Shown in pieces: positions 49,020-62,361 of a DNA stretch of 64,000 nucleotides (position 1 is its first letter; each line of letters starts with the position of its first letter). The notes below the pieces were generated by a model. The model did not search any database. It saw only the letters and a list, made by a program, of their open reading frames with translations, and was not told the DNA's origin. The stretch covers positions 8,272,789-8,336,788 of the forward strand of contig OY987242.1 in NCBI GenBank assembly GCA_963920765.1. Reading direction: 5' to 3'. This DNA is from Ulota crispa. Lineage: Eukaryota > Streptophyta > Bryopsida > Orthotrichales > Orthotrichaceae. Made by a program: the position numbers and the translations under genes.

Positions 49020-52000
49020 ATGTCCAGGACGCACGGAGTGCGGCAGAGGCGTGGCTATGGCGCTGTCAAGACGATCGGCAGTGTGGCAGTGTGGCTGGTG
49101 TGGCTGGTGAAGGTGCTGCTCATGGGTGCCGGAGAGGCGCTGGTGGCGTTGTACAAGCAGCTCAAGCTGCTGGCGTTCACGCTCACGCCAGGCCATGAGT
49201 ACGAGTTGGAGAGCGACCGCGCTGGCCGAGCCGCCGAGCTTCGCGTCGCCGCGTTGTGGGTTCGCGTTTCCCCTCCTGTTTTCCTTGTTCTGTTCTTTGT
49301 TACAGAATCTATACACCTCTATCTTTCCTCTTGTGAATTTTGGGTTCATGTGTATTTTGGCGGCGTTGTGTCTTTGCGCTTCAGAGCATAATTGGTTTGT
49401 CTTTCTGTTGCATTCAAGCTTAAATAGAAAATCTGCGGAGGAAGGTTTTGGTTCATGGTTGAGGATCACCTGAATGAAAGGCACCAATTTTTCAAGTCTG
49501 GGTTGATCAAGGGAAGGATTTTGTTGAATGCAATTTGCTTTTTTCGGGTTTTAGTCTCTCTCTGTTATTGTGAAGAAGCTCCTGCTTTGATCTTTCGTGG
49601 AGGTTACATTGAATCCGAAAAACGTAAAATCCACATTCAAAAATATCCTTCTTTCTAAGAGGATCTTCCCAGACCTCGTACTTATCGCCTGCCTTTCAGA
49701 TGATCCTCAGCTACAGTTCACAACCCTCTTCCGTAGATTTCTAAGTGTCTTTTTCTTAAACGAGCTTGTGTTTTGACTTTTGTTTTCAGGTTTGAAGGGA
49801 TACCTGGCGTTCAAGTTTTCACGTCGTTGCGGATCCCTGATACAGGCCAAGGCCGAGGACGCCGGGAGATAGATCTGGTTCTTGTAACAAAGAGGTACTT
49901 ATCACATAACCTGTTTTATATCTCCACCCTCATTTTAATACTGAAGACGTCACTTTTTTATGCCTAGTTTTGTGCATATGGTGTTCCCCTGTTTTCTGAT
50001 TCCGAACTGCAGCGTTGCATGAGAGCCTTTTACGACCTTTTATTTGTTTAGTGTACGTGAAGTAAATACTTGTACTGGTATTTGCGTTGCAGAGAGCTGT
50101 TTGTTGTGGAGGTGAAGAATTGGTCTGGTGCAATTGAGTTGCAACCTGATGGTAGCTGGCTGCAGATCCGTCGTAATGGTACATCTCAAAAGCATTCCAA
50201 CGTCGTAAGTTCCCTCAATTAGCATCTAGTTTTCCTCTTCATTGACAATGAGGTTGCCAAAGTATGCTCTCTGTTTTCCGGATTTTAGGTACTGCTAATC
50301 AGGGTTGGACCTTGGTTTGGCCCTGGTTGAACTCGAACCCCTTGCTGTGAATCTCAAATTTCATAGCTGGTCTGTCCGTTTTACAAAACTTCATCCTGAC
50401 TGGAATCTGAAGGCACCTGGTTTTCTACTAATTCTCTCTTCATTTTGCACCTTTGTTTTTTTATTCACGTTTTACCTGCAATTTTGTGGTGTTTCATGCA
50501 AGGCAGTGACCGTGGCACCTCTTGATGCTTGACAGGTTGATGGTACGAAGTACCGCGCTCAGTTGCTGAAGTCTTATATTGAGAGAAAGGGGGTGAATGT
50601 GCCTTCTGGTTTTGTCCAGCCCAAAGTATTTCTAGTCAACCCTGACTGCAAGTAAGCCGAGTTCCTTACATTCATCCAAATCTCTGGCTTAGTTTGCGTC
50701 AATCAACCTTGATCTGATGTTTTCCTGTAACCTGAAATGATTAGAGAGTCGGAGAAAGCTCAGCTTGCAATAGAACTAGTGCAAAACATTTACAAGGAGC
50801 TCCGTAGGTGGAATAACTCTCTATTTGGGAGCTAGTGCTGTAAGGATTCTATTTTTTTAGTGTCGTACCTGGAGCTTTTGGACGCACGATACACATATGA
50901 GAAGTCAGGCAATTCACGTGAGCCGCTCACTGCCAACAGCTGTTTTTTTGTTATTTTCAATCCTCATCAAAGATGTGAGGAAGTTTGGACATAACTGTTT
51001 CTGGTACTCTTGTTGAGAATAACAGCGGTCCTTTTTGTGCATGTAGGCCAGAAGAGGCTATTGTGATGCAGCCAGAAGTTTTAACTGCCCATCAGTGGGA
51101 GAATTTTTTGGAGAATGATCTGGGGAAGGCTTGGTCTGGATGGATGAGCAGTCTTTGTACCAGTCAGCAGGCAGCTCCTGTCCTTCCAGAGGCTTCTGAG
51201 AAACAGCTAATTTACATTTTAAGCACAGCACCTACTTGGGACAGGTGGTGGCTTTGTCTCCTTAGCCCACCAGGCTAAGATAGAATTTGGGCTTTGTTTT
51301 CTTTGCAGCAAACTCTTTTTTATGTTTATTAATTAAGTTGAAGTTTTGTGCATCATACCGAACTAAGCATCGCAGGTTCCTGTCGTTTTGATTACATATA
51401 CTGTTGTACTAGTTTCAACGCCCTTGCCAAGCAAGTAACTTTTACCTTCCTCATTACATTTGTATTAATCTTTCATGGCAGCCAGTTGTTTACATTCTGA
51501 CCAAACTTACCGACTCTTTGTCGGCAGGTTGGAGCTTTACGGAGGTAAAATCGTGGTTGGAGATTTCCATTCGTTTCAGGGACAGCCTGAGGAGGTGCAG
51601 ACTTTAAGATTTGCAAAGCGGGCTGTCGTGAAACAGTTAACAATGACACACCGAAGAGGTTGGGTGGGTCACACAGTAGGTGAGTTTTCTTTTGTTTCCT
51701 TGAGACGATGAAGGATGGTAACATTTTAGTTTTCCTTTTCTCATAATCTCCATCTTTCAATCTAATATGGCATTTACTCTTGCATGGGGCCAAAAACATG
51801 ATTTCCACATGCTATAAAAGCCTTAAAAACTAGGACGAACATCATCAATATTTATCCTTTCCTTTTGTAGGAAGAGCTGTTAGTTTTGAATGCAGCTTAA
51901 TACAGGACTTATTCTTGCGGTGGGGCTGTTGATAGGGTTCTTTATTGGCCGCACACCCAAAGTCAAAGTTGCTGTGACTATTCGTGACCACCGAGACGCC

Positions 52001-52153
52001 AATCCCACCAAGCCCACCAAAAAGTACAACGTGGATTTCCCACTCTATCTCGAAGTGAGACCGGATTTGGAGATTGTGTTTCAACCAGTGGCGAATCCTA
52101 AACCTGTGCATTACAACTTGAACGACGTCCTCTCCGTGACTCTCAGTGCTTAG
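49020..52153 (+). CDS. NERD (nuclease-related domain) membrane protein
   Basis: Seven exons (49020-49255, 49790-49894, 50093-50204, 50536-50651, 51047-51244, 51528-51679, 51906-52153) give 388 aa in consistent phase. Residues 16-54 are hydrophobic (VAVWLVWLVKVLLMGAG), an N-terminal anchor. The NERD domain follows, a PD-(D/E)xK-like fold: AGRAAELRVA near 68-77, REIDLVLV with Asp107, then VVEVKNWSG with Glu120 and Lys122, the expected nuclease triad. Substrate and function are not known for plant members. After RFAKRAVVKQLTMTHRRGW a second hydrophobic helix (GLILAVGLLIGFFIG) precedes a soluble tail ending VLSVTLSA. The exon 1 donor (TT|GTGGGT) was chosen by phase. An upstream in-frame ATG at 48912 is an alternative start. 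Two alternative exon choices are described in the findings. Confidence 0.85.
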
Positions 52154-53116
52154 GTAGCGTCTAATCTTTCGCCATTACTGTACCCAGCTAGGAGTTGCTA
52201 TGTTTCATGATTGTGAACAGTGCATTCTTAGGAAATGTGTGGGTATTGATTGGTCTGTTCTGGAGCTTGGTCTGACAAAAGCTGCCGGAATCAATGCTTT
52301 GTTTGGTTCTTTCCTTGATCACTGCTCAATTCTAGTGGTATATCCACACTGAAGGTAAGATTTAGAGTTTGCTGCAGAAGGGGTTCCTGTTGAAATAACT
52401 TATGCTGATGTTTGCTAGTGCTCTTCTCGCTTGGGCGATGGGTTTCACTGCCATTTCGTGTGTGCCCTGTTTGTGTACTTGGAAGGTGACGTCGATGATG
52501 ACTTCAAAACGCTTCATATCTAAACTATTGTTACTGATGTTCAGTGACCAATTTATCCAGGAGTGTACCTTTTCTGACATCGCAACGGCAGCTGCAGTTG
52601 TGACATACTGGGGGTGCTCTTTCATGAAGCCAATTGCCCAATTTTCTTGTGATCCAGCCTTTAAAGGAGAATCCGCAAATCTTCATTTTTTTTGCATCAG
52701 TCCCAAACAACAAAATTGATAGAATCCGTGCTACAACAGGTGTGCCGGATCCTGTAGAACCGCAGCTCACTGGCGAGTCTGGCACTCAGTTATGTAACAA
52801 TTTCACCTTAACCTTGCCAAGTAGGTTTGGCAGGCATGTTTGAAGCAGCTACGAGAGGCTCTGTCCTTATAGCACTGACTCAGTTTTTTAGTAAGGCACT
52901 TACTCAAACTTCCACTTCCTTAGCTTCTCTCAATGCAAAGCCTTTGTCCTCTACTATCCAAAGCCAAAAAATGAAATAGCCCTTCACTTCATAGTCTAAA
53001 GCCAAAAGATGAAATAGCTCTCCATTCTCTCATGGAAGGTTTGGTATACTGCATATAGGGAAATCGCATATGAATAACCTAATACCTTCTCTACATGATC
53101 AGTCCTTGATAGGCCT
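52154..53116. other. 3' flank of the NERD gene
   Basis: Probable 3' UTR followed by intergenic DNA. ORFs of 69-105 codons (for example 52402-52719) lack motifs and overlap on both strands. Confidence 0.35.
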
Positions 53117-53531
53117 TTAAAAAGGAAATTGATACATATAGTATCACACCCTCCTATATATGGTCAATATTTACAATATCAAAATAGGTGTGGATCATGG
53201 GAAAAATATCACTAATTTGAACATACAATTTGACATAGAAGTTGCATCTTTAATTTTGTTTTTCAACTCTTAATCCTGCTCATAACATCAATTTTAAAAA
53301 AATCAATATTAAACTAAACATAATTAGATATTTTGAATGGATACTATGAGCGAGATTTGAAGCTAAAAAAATAAAATAAAGATGCAACTTCTACGTCGTT
53401 GTATTTTCAAATTAGTGATGTTTTTCCCATGATCCACACCTATTTTAATATTGTAAATATTGACCATATATAGTACAGTGTGGTAGAATAGTCAGAAAGG
53501 GGTGGTACATGTATCAATTCCCCTTTTGAAA
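53117..53531. repeat. Foldback element, arms of about 150 bp
   Basis: The left arm (AAAAAGGAAATTGATACATA ... GGTCAATATTTACAATAT ... AGGTGTGGATCATGGG ... AGAAGTTGCATCTTTA) is mirrored by the right arm (TAAAGATGCAACTTCT ... CCCATGATCCACACCT ... ATATTGTAAATATTGACC ... TATCAATTCCCCTTTT). The unpaired centre is about 110 bases. Non-coding. Confidence 0.8.
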
Positions 53532-56013
53532 ATGTCACATTCAAAAGTTTTCATGAAATCAATTATTTGTTCCTTTGATGTTTGAGTTGATAAAAAATTC
53601 ATTTTTTGTAGGATTTCAAAATTCATTTTTTGTAGGATTTCAACTACTGTAGTGTGCAAGCATATGTTCCATTCAATAGTCAATACAAGTACAAAGTAAT
53701 GGAAGGCCAAAAGAGTCTATTTTACTCAGTTGAAAATTAAATTTAGACAATGTTATTATTGCTTTAAGAGAATGTGTTGTAGATTTTATTTTAAGCATAA
53801 AATTTGGTGACATGCCAATGGATAAAGGTAAAAGGTGTTTTATGTATTTTATGAAATGATAATACAGAACTCCACAAATACCCTATAGCAAGATTGTGCT
53901 TAAAGTTGCACAAAAATTATTCATCAATCATAACACTAATGAAGTATTTACTAGTAAGAAAATCGACATGGTTCTTTTGTTTGTTTCAATGAAGTAAATC
54001 TTATAAAAGCTCAACTTTCCTTAATTCAATATCGATACTGTCAAAGAAGAAGGCGCTCAAAAACATCTCAGCAAGTATTCAAAGAACCACTCTTTATCAA
54101 ATAAATAAAAAGGGAAGCTCTTATGGTATATATCTATGTAACAACTAATTCTTTTTTTTCCAAACTACAAAAATACACATAACATTCAATAGCCTAAAGA
54201 GAGGCTGCCTTTCCCTCTCTTCAAGTGTCATCCACGAACTTCATCATGACACCCAATTTTTATTTTTTTTATTTTTTATTTTTTATTTTTAAAATATTTT
54301 TGACATGGCTGGCCCCCACATCGACGTATGTGCACTAAACTAAACCTCTCTTTCATAAACTCTTTAACAAATGCAATCATGTGTCCTCTTAGCTACTAAA
54401 GGATGTGAAATTTTCCACTCTTTCATCCAATAAGATGAAAGAGTGTGAAATATTCCACACTCTTCATCTGGAGGGAGGGCAGACATAATGAGCGCTACTG
54501 AATGTTATGCAGTTGCACCAAAAAGATTCCAAAACATCCAAACAAACATAAAAAGTAAAACGGTGCCATAAATTGTTGCTAAACTATAATAATCCAATTT
54601 GTGCTCTTATTATGTCTTTTGACAATGCTTTTGTTATGGAAAATTTCTCATCAATATTGAACAATTATTTTTGACCTGGTCCATACTTAATCAACTCCTT
54701 GAAATGCATCTCTTTGGAGGCCATCCAATGATGTAGAGAAGGGTTTCATTTACCATGGCTTGCAAAAAGCATTGATGTTTTTTTGGAATCACATGACGCA
54801 AGTCCAAAACATATACTAGTATTTCATTTTGTGCATTGGTTTTACGTAGCAACATTTCTGGTTTTAAGGAAAGGCAAGTATGCCTTGCACGCGCTTTGGA
54901 CAGTCTCTTAATTTTTGGTGCCTTATTAGGTGACTTTTCACCTTCACTATCCCATCCTTTTCCTCCCTATTTTTTAGTTTCAAAATTTGGGTGAATAACA
55001 AACACCCAATGCTTTATGATTGAGAATTTGAAATTTGTTGTTACTATAGAATTTTAAACTTTTAAACTTTCATGATTTTCATGAAAAGAATAATAGGTCT
55101 TTGATGTAACCCTAAGCAAATTCTGAAAGAGAGAGTTTAGAATTTTTGGTGTTAATAGAGAATTTGAGTATTTGGTAACTTTTCATCTTTTCTTTCCTTG
55201 CTTTTAACTCTCCCTCATTTCTTTTTGAATTTAAATTGACAAATAGACATCCAGTGCTTGACACCCAATGTTTTATAATAGAGAATTTTGAGCTTGTTGT
55301 GTTAATAGAGAATTTTGAATATTGCATGATAGATAAACACTTAAATAGACTTTATAACATAGGTAAAATATTATATGAAATGTCACATTCAACATAATAT
55401 GTACTGTTCATATAATTTTGAACTTTGTGTGCACTTGGGGAGATCTCCCAATGTTAGGGGACATAGAACATTAGATGTTTTGCATAGCTTTCCCATTATG
55501 CTCTGCATTTTAATTTTAATTTTCAACACTTCATGTAATCAAAATTTAGTCAAATGCTCGAGGTCAAATGTGATATAAATATGTACATTTAATACACCAC
55601 ACTTGTAGAGTTGTAGTTTAGAAGATTAGAAGCATTTTTGTGCCCAAATACATGTACTTTAAGCTCAATTTTTGGGAGAAAGATTTTGCTAATGCTGTCA
55701 AATTTGTAATATGAAGGACTAGTAAGTTAACTAAATAGGTGGACTTCTCCTTTGTTGCAAAGTAGGCATCTTTATGCAATCATATCAAAACTATAAAATT
55801 GGTGTTGCAGGGAGAATTTGGGCTGATCTCATCAAAGTTGATGAGAACAGTCATCTAATTGTTTTTGACTTTATTTATTTTCCATTAATGTTATTACAAT
55901 CACACTGGCAATAGTGCTGTATATGAGTTCATGATGACAGCAATTGCTACAAAAATCCTATGTATTTTACAGAATTTCCGAATTATCTATTTTTCCAAAA
56001 TAAATAAGAACAT
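53532..56013. other. AT-rich intergenic DNA
   Basis: No gene. Contains a two-unit direct repeat of AAATTCATTTTTTGTAGGATTTC at about 53594-53641 (23-base unit) and a T-rich (TTTTTA)n tract at 54258-54295. TCT(C)TATTATAAAAC-ATTGGGTGTC words occur, inverted, near 55263-55290. Confidence 0.4.
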
Positions 56014-56313
56014 GTTATTCATTAATTTGGTAAAAACATGGGTATCATTTTGTACCTCATGTGAATTTGAAAAGGCCTCTTGAATTTGAATTTAGGAGGT
56101 CACCTGAATCCTAGTTAATGAACTTTGTTCAAAATTTCAGAAGTTAATGAACTTTTTGTCTAAAAAGAGCGTATTTATGGATGATATGGATGATATATGT
56201 CTCATTTCATTGGAAAAAAATCAATGGATTCTCAATCTAATGAATATGGCATTCTTTAGAAAAAAAGCCAAAAGTCTCACTTTGTATGCTTTTTACCAAA
56301 TTAATGAATAACA
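56014..56313. mobile_element. MITE family D, diverged copy 3
   Basis: Left GTTATTCATTAATTTGGTAA with CATTTTGTACCTCA inside; right TTTTTACCAAATTAATGAAT. About 300 bp; the ends are inverse, the interior more diverged than other copies. Confidence 0.5.
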
Positions 56314-59300
56314 CATTTAAGATACCTCTAATATACAAAGTATTATCCTAAATCTATCTATAATGCGGTAATGCCTCACAATATAATCACTTATCATATC
56401 ATATTTCTTTATTAATGCCACAAGTTCTAATAAAGAGGGAAAGGAAGAGGAAAAGGTAAAAAAGGAGGGTGAAATGTTACAAAGGGAGAGGAATAGGCAT
56501 CCAAATGGAGGGTGAAAAGTCACTCATTAGAATTGTGAAAAGTCATTAGATTTTTCAAGTTCAATATTTTAAAACATTATAAGTTTGAAACTCTCTATTG
56601 CATGGGGAGAGAAGGGGGAGGGAGAGAAAAAGGTAGGGAAAGGGTAGATAAAAACTCTTAATAAAATTCATTAAGTAACATAGAAGCTTTTGCACAAACC
56701 CTCTCATAAAGATTATTAGGCCAATAATCAATTTCTTTATTATAAAAATTTAAATCTTCTTATTTTCTATGACTAGATTTATAGTTGATTTATAGTTTTG
56801 AAATAAGAAACCGAAATTTTAAAATTATTGCTAAAACACCTAAAAGTAATAGTTTTAGCATCACTGTGGATATATGTGTAAAAGGCAAATAGTGAACACG
56901 AATTCAAAAGGTAGGAAAATTTAATAATTAGCAGTCCATTAAGTTTTTGAGTAGATCGTATGACATACAAATTCAATTTTTAGAAAAGAAACTTGACAAA
57001 TGTTTATCATATACAAGCTATACTAATTCAAAATTCAATGCTTATCGTTCCTTTATTTCAAAATAAGATAGCATATAAACCAGTATCATTATTAGTCATA
57101 TTTGTGGATAATAACTTTTTCTATTGATTTAGATGTTAATGGGTATGAAGATGATGGATATATTATGAAATATATGAATTTCCCTATGTCCATTCTACAA
57201 GAAACTTGAAAATCTGAGTTGTTAAGAACATGCTTGAAGACAATTCATTTTGTTGAAGAAAGTTCATCACAAACAACAAATAATATACCAAAGAAAAGGA
57301 AAAAAGAATGGTAAACGGCTCCAAGAGCATTGATTATTGATAGGAGATGTAAATAAATGTTTAGTTTTATAGATGAATGCAACCATTGAAGTTTGGCAAG
57401 AATATAAATAAATATGGATTTGCAAATTCAAACAATAATTGATACAATTGCACAAGTATGGTTTGGAATATGGGTTTTAATTTGTTTGTTTTTGTCCTTA
57501 GAATTTTTTCTCTCCGTATATTTGCTTTTGACTTTGTTGCTTTTGTATTTTATCATGGTTTCACTTATGAGACATATTAATGATTCTGTGATCTATAGGC
57601 ACAATGAATATAATTATCAAGAGTTGCAAGCAATGTAATTTAGACGAATTTTAAATAACAAATCAAAACTTGGAAAATACTAGTTTTTTCAAGTTGATTA
57701 AGATTACTATCATGTGTTTCCAATGACAATCATTCTCAAAAGTATTTTCCTTTAGAGCTTGTACTGTATGTTTCTAAGATGGTAAGAATTATAAGAATCT
57801 GCTGCAATAATATCGAAATAATTTTCGGTCAATAAATATTATATTTCAATCACTTTACATACAATTGTATTATGTATAATTCCCCACTAATTAATTACCC
57901 GCCAAATCTGTGGCTTTCAAGAAAGCCAGTAACAAATATAGTATTCAAAATAAATTAAATTCTTTGCTACATTATTGCTTGCATCTTCACCTTTTTTTAA
58001 TGCTAAAAACGTATTAAAAGAAATAAAAGAATGAACATATAATTGATCTGATACCTTTTCTAAATGTAAACAAATACATGTGAACTTATATAGTAGTGTA
58101 TGAATTAAAACATGTAATAAATTTTTTGTATAAATTGATTAGCACTCTATTATGATAAACAAAATGATAAGGGAAATAAAAGCGTATTGTTGTCTTATTT
58201 TTGGTCTTGTTAGATTCAAAATTTTCATTGTAATTTTTATCAAGAAATCCAAATGTTTCTTAAAAGTAAAGGATCTGTTGTTATTATAAAGTAAATAGAT
58301 ATTACCACTATCCAGATAAAAGTAGTGTTATCTAGTGAATGAGACTTTTATTTTTTTCTTAGTACGTACTTACTATTTGGTAAAGAAAAAACGGTTTTAG
58401 AAATTTAATAATACTCACAGTAGGAATTAGAACAAACAAACACATTTATAAAATTACTAAAATTACACATGCCAACTTCAATCATGGTTGTGGTAATTTC
58501 AAAAAAGATCCTAATTTACGACCCTTGCACATATTAACTTTGTTTGGTTAATAGAACCTTGAATTGTTTATTGTGTATTTGTACATGTGAGCTCACAAAT
58601 TTATATTCTAAAAGGACTTAGTTCAACTGCCAACTATACATTACAAGATGAATACAAGTTTCTACATTGTAGGTCATGGTTATTCCTAAATCTCAATAGC
58701 AAATATTTCAAATTTCTTATCTCTATTTTTTTTTGTGAGATAAGACCAAAAAATTAATTTGATCCTTAAAGAATCAAACAATGTTTTTTTGGCAACATAG
58801 CAATTTTTATCCATCCAATTGTGAATGAAATTGGCAAAGATTATTTTAAACTTCTCACAAAATTGTGCGCAAGGAGCACCTTTCCAACGCACTGATTTTC
58901 AAAAGTTTTAAACAAAATAGCAAGTTATTGTAAAACACGTTATTTTTCCCTTCAAACTAGCTAGTTTGGGCAACCATGAAAAAATGTTCAACAAGTTGAA
59001 AGTTTTCACACTTGCTCTCAACACACCCATGTAACATATTCCTAAGAGATATGATACCCACAAGCACATGAAATGGACTTATGAGCCTTTGATATCAATT
59101 ATTCCTTTCTGAACATTGTCCATAAAATTAAAAAGCCCAATTTCAAATATAAGTCCAAAAGTACTAGCTTTTGTTTTAATTTATTTCTTTGTGACCAACA
59201 AATGCAAGAGTATAAACTAAGCATTTACCATTTTGATCTTCCAATAAATTAGCACGTAAATTAGATATCTAAATGTTGGCACCCTTCAAAGTACGCACAT

Positions 59301-61787
59301 TGTGTTTTGAAATTTCTAAAAAACCTTCACAAAAATTTGTTTTCACCATCATGATAGAAAAGCCTTATTGGTCTAAATTGTGTTAATAATATTGTGGAAA
59401 CAATTATGCAACATAATCCCATGAGTTATTAGGTACAAGAGCACAATATTTGATGTTGCAAGCCCTTGCAGCTACATTTCCCCCTTTCTACTAAGCCCAA
59501 CATTAAAAAATTATACTTGTGAATACTATGATCTTGTCAATGCTAAGGAATTAGGGCTTGAAAATAGTTGTTTAGGTATTATATCAAATTAGGTTTGAAT
59601 TCATATAAGCAAATGTACAAATGAACACCCCAAAAACTCATTAATAGGCTAGGCATCTATATTATAAAGTTGGGTGTATCATGAGATAATGTTTCATGAT
59701 ATAATGACGTGTTTGTCTATTTCATGATAGAACAACATGATTGTCTCATGATACAATATAATAATGTGTCATACCATAATTCTATATTAACATCACAAGT
59801 TCTAATAAAGAGGGAATAAAGAGGGGGAAAGGAGAGGAAAGGGCACCAAAAGGGAGAGTAAAACACCACAAAGGGAGAGGAAAAGACACCCAAATGGATG
59901 ATGAAAATTCATTAAATTTTTTTCTAAAATCTCTTTTATAAGTTTGAAATTCTATATTATAAAGTATTGGGTGTCAAGCATTGGCTGTCAAGCATTAGGT
60001 GTCTATACATCACACAAATTTTGAAATTTAAAAAGGAAGGGATAAGAAAAGGGACTCAAAAAGCAAGGGTGAAAAGTCATAAGAAATTTGAAAATGAGAG
60101 GAAGAAGGCAAAGGTAAGGAAAAGGAGGCTAACAACTCACATGAAAAGAAAGACACATAGCAAAGCAAATGCAATAAGGCATTCTCATCTATACATTAAA
60201 TATTGAATTGTCCATCTCTTGCATGATGTAATTCTATATTAACATCACAAATTCTATTAGAGAGAGAAAAAAAAAAGGCAAGTAAAAGGAGGGTGAAAAA
60301 TCATTGATTTTTTTTTAAATTTGAGGAGGGAGAAAAAATGACAAGAAAAGGGAGGATGAAAAGTCATAGGAAAATTTAGGAGAGGAGGTATAAGAAAAAG
60401 TAGGGCAAGAGAGGGTGAAAAGTCACATAAAAAGCCATGGGAAATTAAGAGAGACATGACATAAAACTCATGCAAGGCATTTTTGTATACATATATGTTC
60501 ATAAAACTAGGCCACTAGTTGGGGAGAAACTTGAAAAAATATGCTTCTTATAATAATGCATTGAAAGTGAAAAGGCTAAGAAGTAAAATGCACTAAACGC
60601 TAATCACTATATGGTTAGTCAAATCTTATAAGAGAATTATGTTTGTGGCTCTATATTTGCTAAATGGGTGGTTGAATCTTCCAAGGGATTTTCTTTTGTG
60701 ACCAAGATTTGTATCAAACTCCTTGCCATAAGAAAGTCTAGTGTATACAAGTGGGGAATTTCTTAAGACTTTTTGCCAAGATCGTACTTCAGTTTGACAC
60801 TTGCTATCTTGTGACCAAAAAACTGGATGAAAGAATGGATGAAGTTGCAAAATCTCTACAAAAAGAAAACAGGAGTTCCAAAATTTGGGTAAGAGTTATA
60901 AATATTAGGTAATTTTTATGAATGGAGTTGCACATATGACACCTCTATTCATATTTTCCTAACTTTTGCATGCATTCTAGGTGTACGATGCTAAATCAAT
61001 GGAGAAAACAGAAATAAGTCTGTGGTTCAAGTACGAAAGTCCTTTCAGGAACAAAATAATTACACTTTCTTCGTCATACCAGCTTATAATATGAATAGCA
61101 ACGGCAATCAAATCATGGCAACGGCGGCATGAATTGCCTTTTTTATACAACCCCATCACCTTTCATAGCTAAAAAAAGAAAACAATCCATAAAGCACTCG
61201 GTGTCAAACTTTGTTTTCCGAAACCAAGACGAAGACTCTGTGGAATGCACCATTTTCTATGCACGTGTATTCCCTTCTGTTTCTCACCATATTGACCGTT
61301 TGTCCCTCGTGCTCACAGAAGCAGGTTTCAAAGATTCCTCCGTGCATCAACATCGAGCAAAGCATTATTGCAGAACCCTGGGCGGTGTACACTGCTTGGA
61401 TTGGGGCTACACTTCAACTTTGCAAACAGGGGAAGTACAGAACATAGAACAGCCTGCATTCACAATTTGCTATTTCAGCACATTCAACGAAGGATACATC
61501 ATCAGAAGACTGAAATCTCTATTAGAAGATTCACATGTCATCTTTTGGGGATTTCTAAAAAACCTAGAGAGGAACTAGGGGTAGTCATATCTTTTTCACC
61601 CTATTCTCAGTTCAGAGAATGGGGATGTGGCAACCTCTCCTCGATTTTTGGAAACCCCATTTTGTAAAGATTGAGAAGTTTTTTTCTTCACCTCTAGAGG
61701 AGAAGAATTGGGCAAAGAAATTTTTGCAAGCAAATTCTTCACTCCATAAATTTTGATTCAATTGTTGCTTTTCTCTTTTTTGCCATT
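56314..61787. other. Very AT-rich, gene-poor region
   Basis: No supportable gene. Purine-rich repeated segments at about 56425-56525, 59790-59900 and 60240-60445 share AAGTTCTAATAAAGAGGGAA and CACCCAAATGGA. The word TCTATATTATAAAGT followed by TGGGTG occurs near 59657 and 59952, which would be compatible with Helitron-like 5' ends but is not proof. A 149-codon ORF at 61129-61578 overlaps two others in different frames and resembles no family I know. Confidence 0.35.
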
Positions 61788-62045
61788 AACACCATATTCG
61801 TTAAATTGGGAAAAATAGAGGTACCATTCTGTACTTCACCTTAAACCCAAAAAGTTACCTTAAACTAGATTTGAAGCTATCAGATTTAGCTTGAGCCACT
61901 AAGATTTTTTCCCTTCCAAATTCCTCCTCTTAGGTGAGGGCACATGTACCAAAAAAAATGTTGCAAGCATTGTTTTAGGTGGCGACCTAAACCTTTCAAA
62001 AGTGCCAAAATGTACTATTTTTCCCAATTTAACAAATATGGTGTT
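61788..62045 (+). mobile_element. MITE family D, copy 4
   Basis: The ends AACACCATATTCGTTAAATT (61788) and AATTTAACAAATATGGTGTT (to 62045) are nearly perfect inverse repeats extending over about 30 bases. The interior matches 39439-39687 in order (GCCACTAAGATTTTTTCCC, GTGAGGGCAC). Confidence 0.75.
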
Positions 62046-62361
62046 CATTGCTCCTCCTATTTTAACCATTCTTCATTCTCCATTCTTCATTGTCCGTAAA
62101 AGGGGAACCACACACCTTCTCTATATACAAGTGCTCCCATTAGCTCCTATTTCCACTCCTAAACTTCTCATCATTGCAGAAGTTTCAGTCTTGAAGAAGG
62201 TGTGACTACCCCTACTAAACATTAGGTGTCTTATAGATGTTTAGAATCTCTTCTTGTTGCGCCTCTTCTTGCTGTTGCCGAAAAAAAAGACCCAAGTTTG
62301 CATGCAATTGCAACATAGGCGTCAAAATGCTTTTCTAATTCTTTTGGAGTAGAAGTGCCGG

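Noticed and set aside
61129-61667. Overlapping ORFs of 62-149 codons
   Set aside because: Open in several frames on both strands without splice or domain evidence; not reported as a gene.
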